A stretch of DNA of 5,389 nucleotides, from the NCBI GenBank assembly GCA_021817875.1, contig JAKAFQ010000324.1:1-5389 (forward strand), in the 5' to 3' direction. Both the position numbers and the translations under genes were made by a program. The notes beneath the pieces are model-generated. The model did no database searches. It saw only the letters and a list, made by a program, of their open reading frames with translations, and was not told where the DNA came from. Position 1 is the first letter of the stretch. Every line of letters begins with the position of its first letter. Positions 1 through 5,060 of this stretch are shown here, piece by piece. The DNA comes from Pseudomonadota bacterium. GTDB lineage: Bacteria; Pseudomonadota; Gammaproteobacteria; Steroidobacterales; Steroidobacteraceae.

Positions 1-12
1 CCCACCCAGAAA

Positions 13-77
13 TAATGCGAAGCACGCTCGGGCAATCGCCCGGATACACCAAGGTCCCGGGCGTGTTCTTCGCATTA
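13..77. repeat. Long imperfect inverted repeat with nested hairpin
   Basis: TAATGCGAAG (13-22) followed by CACGC (23-27) pairs with GCGTG (61-65) and CTTCGCATTA (68-77). This gives a 15-bp stem interrupted only by a two-base TT bulge. Inside the loop, CGGGC (29-33) pairs with GCCCG (38-42) around a four-base loop. It lies directly upstream of the point where the radC reading frame is lost, so it may mark a mobile-element end, a recombination site or an old junction. No transposase, integrase or target duplication is visible, so the identity is open. Confidence 0.5.
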
Positions 78-94
78 CGGCGTCCTGGTCATAA

Positions 95-190
95 AAGGAG
101 GCGCTTGCGCTGGTTGACATTCGGGTGCTTGATCATCTTATCGTCGCCGGACAGGACGTCATATCCTTCGCGGAGCGGAACCTGCTGTAA
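95..190 (+). pseudogene. radC: 3' remnant of a RadC-family (JAB/MPN) gene
   Basis: The frame ending at TAA 188-190 encodes 31 residues matching the conserved C-terminus of RadC family proteins: an [16 protein letters not shown] core, then SFAERNLL at the end. This is the strand and helix region just after the family's JAMM metal-binding motif. An in-frame TAA at 92-94 closes the frame immediately upstream, and none of the three forward frames in 1-94 carries the expected RadC sequence. The gene (normally about 160-230 residues) is therefore truncated here rather than merely cut by the window edge. RadC genes are often carried by mobile islands, and a broken copy next to the cassette suggests an insertion or deletion boundary. 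Recognition is from the family's conserved tail only; the catalytic part is absent. Confidence 0.8.
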
Positions 191-202
191 CCGCTGAGGA
201 CG

Positions 203-230
203 ATCTGGCGCTCCGCAGGGAGCGCCAGAT
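203..230 (+). terminator. Strong hairpin after radC remnant, probable terminator
   Basis: ATCTGGCGCTCC (203-214) and GGAGCGCCAGAT (219-230) form a perfect 12-bp stem with a GCAG tetraloop. TATT follows, which is only a weak U tract. It sits 12 bases after the radC stop codon, where an intrinsic terminator is expected. Because the stem is symmetric it could also stop leftward transcripts from the ImmA-like gene, whose stop codon is at 330, although the sequence on that side is not U-rich. Confidence 0.7.
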
Positions 231-329
231 TATTCCGCGGAGACGGACTGTGCAGCAAAGCATAACGCCCGCTCTCGACCCAGATCGGACATCACGGATT
301 TCCCAATTGGACCAAAGTGCGCACGTGCC

Positions 330-1199
330 TCAGCGCCGTCCGCTTCCGGACCACCCCGGGTAGCCGTCCAGTGGCTTGAGCAACGCATCGTCTTCGTCGT
401 TGCCCTCGCGGTCGGGGATGCCGGCGCGCGGCAAGGCGTCCAGCTCGTCCTGGTCCGTGCAGTGCAGCAAGGTCAGGGTCTGGTCGTACTCGGCGATGAA
501 AACGCTCGATTCGCTCAGCTCCACATCCTGCCAGCCTTCGAACCACGCATCGCCGCTGTAGGTGGCCGACCCGGATCGGCCACTACCGCCGCGCAACGCG
601 GCCGCCGCCGAGCCCGTGGGCAGGGGCGTGCCGCTGGACACCCAGCCGTTGGCGTCACGAAGCGCGGGCGACCGAACCATATGGCGCACCTTGCCGCCTT
701 CGCTCAACACGTAGGCGCAGGCGAGACGGGAGGTGGCGGCCACGCGCGAGGCGGTGGCCTCGCGAGAGGCGAAGAACTTTCCCCGCAATTCGTCGACCGC
801 GTCGAAGTCAGGTGCCATGCCGCGGGCCAGCGCGGTGAAGAAAACAATCGGCAAGAGCAATTCGGCCGCGAACACGTCACAGCACACCTCGTTGGGCGAT
901 CGCTTCGCGTAGCTCCAGTCGGCGCCATTGCCGTGCTCGGAAGGCAAGTCCAGGACGAGGTGACCGATTTCGTGGCACACGGTAAAGCGCCGGCGCGTGG
1001 CGCGATCCATTTCATTGATTGTGATCAACGGCCCGGCGCTCGTGACCATCGTGTACCCGGCTTCTCTCGGGTCGAGCACATCCAGCGAGACCTTGCCAGT
1101 GACCTTGGCCACGTACAGGCCCAAGTCCACCGGGACCGCCGAGACGCCGGCGTCCTGGACGAAACGCCGCGCCTTTTGCTCGGCCTCGAACTCGGTCAC
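330..1199 (-). CDS. ImmA/IrrE-family zinc metallopeptidase
   Basis: Predicted zinc protease of 289 residues. Residues about 1-120 form the ImmA/IrrE (gluzincin-like) domain. The zinc motif HEIGH is at 76-80 within RRRFTVCHEIGHLVLDLP, and the third ligand is probably Glu104, followed by the family-typical FAAELLLP segment (110-117). In this family the protease cleaves or inactivates an XRE repressor, as with ImmA on ImmR in ICEBs1 and IrrE/PprI on DdrO in Deinococcus. The C-terminal part (about 170-289) is longer than in minimal ImmA proteins, begins with a Gly/Ser-rich stretch around 188-212, and is unrecognised; by analogy with IrrE it may sense a signal. The GTG start at 1199 overlaps the stop of the upstream XRE gene (GTGA), so the two are translationally coupled and the partner repressor is almost certainly that protein. 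It is presumably cytoplasmic: no signal peptide or membrane segment is visible. Confidence 0.95.
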   Translation of the reverse strand: MTEFEAEQKARRFVQDAGVSAVPVDLGLYVAKVTGKVSLDVLDPREAGYTMVTSAGPLITINEMDRATRRRFTVCHEIGHLVLDLPSEHGNGADWSYAKRSPNEVCCDVFAAELLLPIVFFTALARGMAPDFDAVDELRGKFFASREATASRVAATSRLACAYVLSEGGKVRHMVRSPALRDANGWVSSGTPLPTGSAAAALRGGSGRSGSATYSGDAWFEGWQDVELSESSVFIAEYDQTLTLLHCTDQDELDALPRAGIPDREGNDEDDALLKPLDGYPGWSGSGRR

Positions 1200-1585
1200 T
1201 GACCGTCCATGATCCGCTTTGCTCGCCGGGCGCGCTCGATCAAGTCGGCGGGGGAGGGGCGGGCCGCCCCGCGATGCACCACGGTAGCGGCGATCGCCAG
1301 GATGTCCGGCGTCGCCTCGGTGTTGGTCAGCGCATGCAGCGCCAAGGCAGGATCGATGGAGTTGCTCGTGCGCAAAAAGCGCAGCACCGCGACCTGATGC
1401 GCCGTCGCCTTCAGGTGCCGGACCAACCGGGCGAAGGTTTCCTCCGGCGGCGGCTCCTTGTCCCCGCGCTCAATCTTGGCGATGTACGCGTGGTCAACCT
1501 CGGCCAGCGCGCCCAAGTCCCGCAGGGAAAGCTGTCGGGTTTCCCGTAATTCGCGCAGGACCACACCGAACGCGGACTCAGCCAC
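1196..1585 (-). CDS. XRE-family HTH transcriptional regulator
   Basis: DNA-binding regulator of 129 residues. The HTH_XRE domain fills about residues 6-62: FGVVLRELRETRQLSLRDLG, then ALAEVDHAYIAKIERGDKEPP, which is the typical helix-turn-helix with the 'IERG...P' signature. The C-terminal half (about 65-129) is helical, has no recognised domain and may be the part that the ImmA-like protease attacks. The frame is open further upstream to a GTG at 1633, which would give 145 residues. That codon lies inside the palindromic operator and has no ribosome-binding site, so I prefer the GTG at 1585, although it too lacks a clear Shine-Dalgarno. The gene overlaps the protease gene by four bases. It is divergent from the ubiquitin-like operon and probably represses both directions by binding the palindrome at 1612-1636. 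Function assignment is sure; start and target are inferred. Confidence 0.93.
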   Translation of the reverse strand: MAESAFGVVLRELRETRQLSLRDLGALAEVDHAYIAKIERGDKEPPPEETFARLVRHLKATAHQVAVLRFLRTSNSIDPALALHALTNTEATPDILAIAATVVHRGAARPSPADLIERARRAKRIMDGQ

Positions 1586-1593
1586 GACGAGGC

Positions 1594-1624
1594 TTGACGG
1601 CGGGGAGCACGACTGTGGTATAAT
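1594..1624 (+). promoter_or_regulatory. Rightward sigma-70-type promoter for the conjugation operon
   Basis: A consensus TATAAT (1619-1624) is preceded by TGG, giving an extended -10 (TGnTATAAT). TTGACG at 1594-1599 is a possible -35, but its 19-bp spacer is long, so the extended -10 probably compensates. Transcription would start near 1631 and leave a leader of about 165 bases before the ubiquitin-like gene. On the opposite strand a weaker TTATAC (1624-1619) could serve the XRE-protease operon, with transcription starting near 1612, just ahead of the GTG at 1585. Confidence 0.65.
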
Positions 1625-1636
1625 TTGGACCACAGT
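1612..1636. promoter_or_regulatory. Palindromic operator between the divergent operons
   Basis: ACTGTGGT (1612-1619) and ACCACAGT (1629-1636) are a perfect 8-bp inverted repeat with a 9-bp spacer, so the half-site centres are about 17 bp apart. That geometry suits a dimer of a lambda-cI-like XRE protein. The TATAAT box lies within the palindrome, so binding would block RNA polymerase. No second copy of the half-sites was seen elsewhere in the window. Assignment to the adjacent XRE regulator is an inference from position. Confidence 0.75.
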
Positions 1637-1787
1637 AGGGACGGAATGACGAAAACCTATGGGATGTGACTGACATATTTTTCAACATGATCCGTGGCCT
1701 GAAGTACGCTACAAGTATGACATGCCCCAAGCACCCTTTCAACGCGCCTTCCTCTGGGGTGCACCCAGTTCCGATTCACCACTTTGC

Positions 1788-1793
1788 GAGGAG
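1788..1793 (+). promoter_or_regulatory. Ribosome-binding site GAGGAG for the ubiquitin-like gene
   Basis: GAGGAG, five bases before the GTG at 1799, is the only strong Shine-Dalgarno in the three-gene operon and decides the start. The two downstream genes lack comparable sites and overlap their predecessors, so they probably depend on translational coupling and are made at lower levels than the modifier. Confidence 0.75.
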
Positions 1794-1798
1794 TTTCC

Positions 1799-2059
1799 GT
1801 GAATACCCATGACAAGAAGCCGCCGGACGACAAGGATTTCACCGTCAAGATCAACAACCGCACCTACAAGGTCCCGGGGCCGACCATCAGCTTCGAGGAC
1901 GTCCTGCGCTTGGGCGACATCAATACCGCCGGCCAGGATCCGAGCCTGTTCGACGTCGATTGGCGCCACGGCAACGAAGGTGGAACGCTCAAGCCCGGCC
2001 AGACCGTCGAGCTCCAGAACGGGATGCGCTTCGATGCCGGCAAGTCCAACCGCTCCTGA
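1799..2059 (+). CDS. Ubiquitin-like modifier (multi-ubiquitin-type beta-grasp domain)
   Basis: Small protein of 86 residues, presumably the modifier that is activated and attached to targets. After a charged N-terminal tail (1-12) a single beta-grasp domain runs from about 13 to 80: FTVKINNRTYKVPGPTISFE (14-33) is the first hairpin and helix start, DVLRLGDIN continues the helix, and LKPGQTVELQNGMRFDAG (64-81) is the last strand region. This pattern fits the prokaryotic multi-ubiquitin family, but with one domain rather than tandem copies. The tail after the last strand is GKSNRS, with no diglycine. The GTG start is chosen because GAGGAG (1788-1793) sits five bases upstream; an in-frame TTG at 1784 would overlap that site. 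The 3' end overlaps the next gene by 26 bases. The E1-like neighbour strongly supports the role. No target protein can be inferred. Confidence 0.85.
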   Translation: MNTHDKKPPDDKDFTVKINNRTYKVPGPTISFEDVLRLGDINTAGQDPSLFDVDWRHGNEGGTLKPGQTVELQNGMRFDAGKSNRS

Positions 2060-3224
2060 TCCGCACATCCAGCGACTGGTGGACGAACGCCATGAGGTAA
2101 CCATCGACGGTGGTTACCTCATCGTCGATCGCATCCCCTACGTGACGTCCGCCCGGGAAATCGCGTGGGGCGCCTTGATCTGCCCGTATCGCAGCGTCGA
2201 TGGCGTCCCGCAGCTCGACGACGATCACCAGTGCTGGTTTACCGGATCGATGCCGCACCGGGCGGACGGCACATCGCTTGAAGGTCCGTTGGTTTCGGAA
2301 AAGCAGGCGCAAACGGTTGCTGGCCGTACGGTGCAGATGCGCTTTTCGAACAAGCCCGAGCCCATCGGCGACTTCTTCGACAACCACTACAACAAGGTCA
2401 CGCACTACATCCGCAAGCTGTCCCGGCACGCCCGGGACATCGATCCGGCCGTTAGCGCTACCTCGGTGGGCTCGTATCGTCGCCGGGAGGTGCCTTCGGT
2501 CTTCCACTACGCTAACGACGCCATCGCGCAGGGCGGCCTCGACGCGGTTGCCGACAAGCTGCACCTCCGGCGGGTGTGCATCGTGGGCGTGGGCGGCACC
2601 GGCAGCTACCTGCTCGATGCATTGGCCAAGGAAGAAATCGAGCGCATCGATCTATACGATCATGACGCTATCGAACCCAAGAACCCCTTTCGAATGCCGG
2701 GAGCGATGAGCCGGGAGGACGCCTACGTCGGTCACAACAAGACCCTTTGGCTCGCATCGTGCTACGCCGCCATGCGCACCGGCGTCACGGGCCACCCGCA
2801 GCGGATCGACGCCGACAACGTTGCGGAGCTGGCCGGGGCGGACTTTGTTTTCATCGCTGTGGACCATGGGCCCTCGCGAGGAGTCATTGCGCGCTTCCTG
2901 GTGGAGCAGCGCATCCCGTTCATTGATGTGGGTATCGGCGTGGACAAGCGCGCGGACGTGGCGGCGCTCATCGCCCGGGCGCGGGTAACGCTGGTTACGC
3001 CGGATACAGCGCATCTGGTCAATGAGTTGCCGACGGCAGATGACTCGGAGGATGCGGTGTACAACAACATCCAGGTGCTCGAGATCAATGCGATCAATGC
3101 CATGCTCGCGGTGATCCGCTTCAAGCAGTATCTGGGCTTCTACGCCGCCGACGAGCACCCGGACGTCATCAAGTACGTGTCCAGTTGGAATGCCCTAGTG
3201 CTGCGCGGACCGACCCAGGCATGA
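2034..3224 (+). CDS. E2/E1-like fusion: DUF6791 N-terminal domain plus ThiF adenylyltransferase
   Basis: Activating enzyme of 396 residues, expected to adenylate the C-terminus of the ubiquitin-like protein with ATP. Residues about 11-147 match the DUF6791-type domain that precedes ThiF in such cassettes: VDRIPYV, WGALICPY, HQCWFTGSMP, RFSNKP (103-108), then DNHYNKVTHYIRKLSRHARDID. Residues about 165-370 form the ThiF/E1 Rossmann domain: the nucleotide loop GVGGTGS is at 185-191, followed by IDLYDHDAIEPKNPFRM (acidic and Asn/Arg positions at 209, 211, 217 and 220), Lys236 in GHNKT, and FIAVDHGPSR with Asp277. There are only four cysteines (50, 67, 182, 243), none in the crossover region after residue 300 and no CxxC zinc pairs, unlike canonical E1 or MoeB. 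The ATG at 2034 overlaps the upstream gene and has only a weak ribosome-binding site; a GTG at 2079 is an alternative. It shares ATGA with the next gene. Confidence 0.92.
   Translation: MPASPTAPDPHIQRLVDERHEVTIDGGYLIVDRIPYVTSAREIAWGALICPYRSVDGVPQLDDDHQCWFTGSMPHRADGTSLEGPLVSEKQAQTVAGRTVQMRFSNKPEPIGDFFDNHYNKVTHYIRKLSRHARDIDPAVSATSVGSYRRREVPSVFHYANDAIAQGGLDAVADKLHLRRVCIVGVGGTGSYLLDALAKEEIERIDLYDHDAIEPKNPFRMPGAMSREDAYVGHNKTLWLASCYAAMRTGVTGHPQRIDADNVAELAGADFVFIAVDHGPSRGVIARFLVEQRIPFIDVGIGVDKRADVAALIARARVTLVTPDTAHLVNELPTADDSEDAVYNNIQVLEINAINAMLAVIRFKQYLGFYAADEHPDVIKYVSSWNALVLRGPTQA
2092..2122 (+). promoter_or_regulatory. Perfect 12-bp hairpin at the modifier/E1 gene junction
   Basis: ATGAGGTAACCA (2092-2103) and TGGTTACCTCAT (2111-2122) pair perfectly around a seven-base loop. 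The hairpin begins 33 bases after the stop codon of the ubiquitin-like gene and lies inside codons about 20-30 of the E1-like gene. It could slow ribosomes or polymerase, or protect the upstream message from 3' decay, and so favour modifier over enzyme. No U tract follows, so it is not an intrinsic terminator. Any regulatory role is inferred. Confidence 0.55.
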
Positions 3225-3661
3225 AGATCCTCGAGCTGACCCCGCGTGATCTGGATGAGTTCCCCCGGGTGCTGGAGGAAGGTGTCCTGTACATCAGCGA
3301 AGAATGCGAGCTGGCCGCGCACAAGTGTTGTTGTGGCTGCGGCGAGGATGTGATCACGCCCTTGAACCCGGCGCGCTGGCGACTGAACCGCCATGGTGGG
3401 CGTGTGTCGCTGCACCCCTCGATCGGCAACTGGAAGTTTGCGTGCCGATCGCATTACTGGATCCGCAACAACCGCGTGATCCCGTCCTACGGCATGGACG
3501 ACGACCAGATTGCTGACGCCATCGAGCTAGACCGGGTGGACCGGGAGGATTACTTCGCGCAGTTGCAGCACGCGCTACCGTCCAGCGGTTCGCAGACGAG
3601 CGCTTGGAAACCGCAGCACTGGATCGCGCGGCTGTTCAAGCGCCTGCGAAGCTGGGTCTAG
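3221..3661 (+). CDS. DUF6527-like cysteine-rich protein of the ubiquitin-like cassette
   Basis: Protein of 146 residues that I recognise as the DUF6527-type partner found beside DUF6791-ThiF proteins. The core (about 20-92) holds a Cys cluster CCCGCG (36-41), ITPLNPARWRL (45-55), VSLHPSIGNW (62-71, with Ser67) and CRSHYWI (75-81, with Cys75 and His78). The Cys and His residues could bind zinc; Ser67 and His78 are also candidates for a catalytic pair. From memory, not checked, a protein of this type has been described as a deubiquitinase-like protease in the bacterial ubiquitination-like (Bub) pathway. If so, it would process the modifier or remove it from targets. The C-terminal tail after about 128 is tryptophan-rich and basic (HWIARLFKRLRSWV) and looks like an amphipathic helix. 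The start overlaps the E1-like stop (ATGA), implying coupling; no good ribosome-binding site precedes it. The family call is fairly sure, the activity is not. Confidence 0.85.
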   Translation: MKILELTPRDLDEFPRVLEEGVLYISEECELAAHKCCCGCGEDVITPLNPARWRLNRHGGRVSLHPSIGNWKFACRSHYWIRNNRVIPSYGMDDDQIADAIELDRVDREDYFAQLQHALPSSGSQTSAWKPQHWIARLFKRLRSWV

Positions 3662-3667
3662 ACGCCT

Positions 3668-3955
3668 TTACGGCCTGGCCGGGGCGCGGCCAGGCGGCGG
3701 CCGCACCGTATTGCGCGCCGCCACCACTTTCGACCCGATCTTCAGCACCGAGGCCACCGGCACGCCGACGAAATGGTCGCGATCATAGTTGACGGCCCAG
3801 TTCACCGCGCTCCCCGCCGGCCCGGAGTCGCGCGCAGTAGGGTCTTAGGACAGCGGCGCCCGATCTCAAGGCTGCGATGGCGAGCACGTCTGCGACCTTG
3901 CGCGCTCCCTCCGGGAAATACGTCAGGGCGGTCCGCCAGCACTCATTTAAAACGC
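3668..3955 (-). pseudogene. Decayed minus-strand coding remnant, unidentified
   Basis: Two adjoining minus-strand frames look coding by their third-position G/C bias and sensible composition. The 3' part (3668-3844, 58 codons) reads DSGPAGSAVNWAVNYDRDHF, then VGVPVASVLKIGSKVV and a Pro/Arg-rich tail ending in TAA. An in-frame TAA at 3845-3847 blocks it upstream. The next frame, upstream of that point, reads ECWRTALTYFPEGARKVADV and then LAIAALRSGAAV. A single shift near 3845 would join them into one protein C-terminus of roughly 95 residues. I do not recognise the family, and upstream of about 3955 the coding character is lost in the AT-rich patch. Most likely it is the tail of a gene broken when the cassette or its neighbour arrived. 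The start boundary is approximate. Confidence 0.45.
3673..3695 (+). terminator. GC-rich hairpin after the conjugation operon
   Basis: GCCTGGCC (3673-3680) and GGCCAGGC (3688-3695) form a perfect 8-bp stem with a seven-base loop, 12 bases after the last gene of the operon. There is no T run downstream on this strand, so it may be a weak or Rho-assisted terminator or an mRNA 3'-end stabiliser. It lies inside the 3' end of the minus-strand coding remnant. Confidence 0.5.
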
Positions 3956-3968
3956 GGAGCCTTTTTTT

Positions 3969-4057
3969 TGAGAAATCAACGCGCCGAAGAAAATTTTGCG
4001 AAATGCCCTCTGCCTCCGGCCACAATCTCGAGAAATGCCACCTGAGAAATCACGCGC
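3969..4057. repeat. Cluster of GAGAAAT-type short repeats
   Basis: TGAGAAATCA followed by CGCGC occurs twice in direct orientation: 3969-3984 (with one extra A) and 4043-4057. Between them lie GCGAAATGCC (3998-4007) and GAGAAATGCC (4030-4039), making four related copies in 89 bases. An 8-T run (3962-3969) adjoins the first copy and the surroundings are unusually AT-rich for this window. The cluster may be a protein-binding array, an attachment or replication-type site, or chance remnants. No repeat/spacer regularity of a CRISPR array is present. Confidence 0.45.
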
Positions 4058-4169
4058 GCACCAATGAAAGCGCGCTTCGGCCGCGAATCTGCGTGGCCGT
4101 TGGTGGCGCGGGTGGTTGATCCCACACACGCTGCGCCAGGGCCGCGCGCGCGCTTCTGGCCGGGCGTCC

Positions 4170-5060
4170 TCAGATGGTCGCAACGATTCGGTAATACAGT
4201 TCCTCGCGTAGTTGCTCCGGAGTGTCCCAAAGAATATGGTTGTACTGGCGCGTGTCAAAGTGCATGTCGGTCTTACGATCGCTCCGGCAGGTCCAGATGA
4301 CAGAGCGCCCCAGGCCAAGCGCATAGCCTGCCTCGAAATAGACACCCTGCGCCCCGAAGGTGACGTCGGCTATCACGAATCGGGATTGCTTGAGTTCTGC
4401 GATGATGTGGGCGTCGATCTGATCGTTGTGCTGTGGGTCATTCGCGAGTCTCGGCACGAAGCGAGCGCGCTCTATCGCAGGGGCGAAGGTCGTTGGCCAC
4501 AGAGCCAGCATGTCCGCGTTGAACTTCATCGCGACGAAGGCCGTTTTCGAGGCTGCGGGCTGATTCGCAAGCTCCGCAGCTCGCATCCACCCCGCGTGAA
4601 GTATCCGGAACTCCCGACCGGATCGCACTTCGATTAGCTCCGCTTTCTGCAAAGCATCGAGAAAAAATTCGAGGTCGCGTTCTTCGCGAGCACAAGCGAG
4701 CGACTTTTCGCGGTACCCGTCGATCTTGAAGCCCGCACCGGGTTCGGGGTGAAGCAACGTCAATGACCGTAGAAGCAAGTCAGGCTTGGTGTGGGTGGGC
4801 GGATTTGGTAGTTGCGCGAGGATGCCGTCAATCGTGTGGCGAGAGAGGGGTGGCGGCGGGCGCCCTTCGAGTTGGCGCTGCTTGCACCAGTAGCTGAAAC
4901 GGAAGCGCTCCGAGTCTGGCAGCGGGAACCGCGATGCCTTGAGAGAACCAGTGATCGTGTACTCGCCGCAGGTCTTGCAGTCGACTTGAGTGAGGTCGCG
5001 AACGATCGGAAACGGCTGCGCGAACTCTCCTGCGCAGATCCAGCAGAAATCGTGGGCCAC
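4170..5060 (-). CDS. Zinc-ribbon plus nucleoside 2-deoxyribosyltransferase-like protein
   Basis: Protein of 296 residues with two recognisable parts. The N-terminus carries CWIC (6-9) and CKTC (28-31), a zinc-ribbon-like pair. A helical middle (about 75-165) may hold a winged-helix-like segment, DLEFFLDALQKAELIEVRSG. Residues about 172-296 resemble the nucleoside 2-deoxyribosyltransferase fold: AFVAMKFN (174-181), PAIERARFVPR (194-204), SRFVIADVT (226-234), GVYFEAGYALGLGRSVIW (239-256) and HFDTRQYNHILW (267-278). Glu243 lies where the family's nucleophilic glutamate is expected. Relatives in the TIR/NDT superfamily cleave N-glycosidic bonds of nucleosides or nucleotides, and several act in phage defence, so an NAD- or nucleotide-degrading effector is possible but unproven. 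The GTG start at 5060 is preceded by a GGGGGAA-like site about seven bases upstream. It stands alone, convergent with the conjugation operon and separated from it by about 500 bases. No membrane segment is visible. Confidence 0.85.
   Translation of the reverse strand: MAHDFCWICAGEFAQPFPIVRDLTQVDCKTCGEYTITGSLKASRFPLPDSERFRFSYWCKQRQLEGRPPPPLSRHTIDGILAQLPNPPTHTKPDLLLRSLTLLHPEPGAGFKIDGYREKSLACAREERDLEFFLDALQKAELIEVRSGREFRILHAGWMRAAELANQPAASKTAFVAMKFNADMLALWPTTFAPAIERARFVPRLANDPQHNDQIDAHIIAELKQSRFVIADVTFGAQGVYFEAGYALGLGRSVIWTCRSDRKTDMHFDTRQYNHILWDTPEQLREELYYRIVATI

Noticed and set aside
95..190. RadC remnant as the missing JAB-type deconjugase of the cassette
   Set aside because: The surviving piece lies after the JAMM motif and has no metal-binding residues, and it is separated from the operon by the divergent regulator genes.
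462..1202. Long plus-strand open frame of 246 codons
   Set aside because: It lies antisense to the ImmA-like gene, has an Arg/Gly/His-rich composition typical of shadow frames in GC-rich DNA and no recognisable motif; the minus-strand HEIGH protein explains the region.
1809..2033. Longer N-terminus for the E1-like protein starting upstream of 2034
   Set aside because: The in-frame sequence is Arg/Ser/Thr-rich shadow of the ubiquitin-like gene and has no ribosome-binding site.
3962..3969. Eight-T run as an intrinsic terminator
   Set aside because: No adequate stem directly precedes it; the nearest palindrome (GGCGGTCCGCC) is more than 20 bases away with no room for a loop.
3969..4057. CRISPR array
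   Set aside because: Repeats are short, unequal and irregularly spaced.
3947..4345. Minus-strand frame of 132 codons and overlapping plus-strand frames at 3773-4300
   Set aside because: They overlap the NDT-like gene or the repeat patch, have shadow-like composition and no family resemblance.
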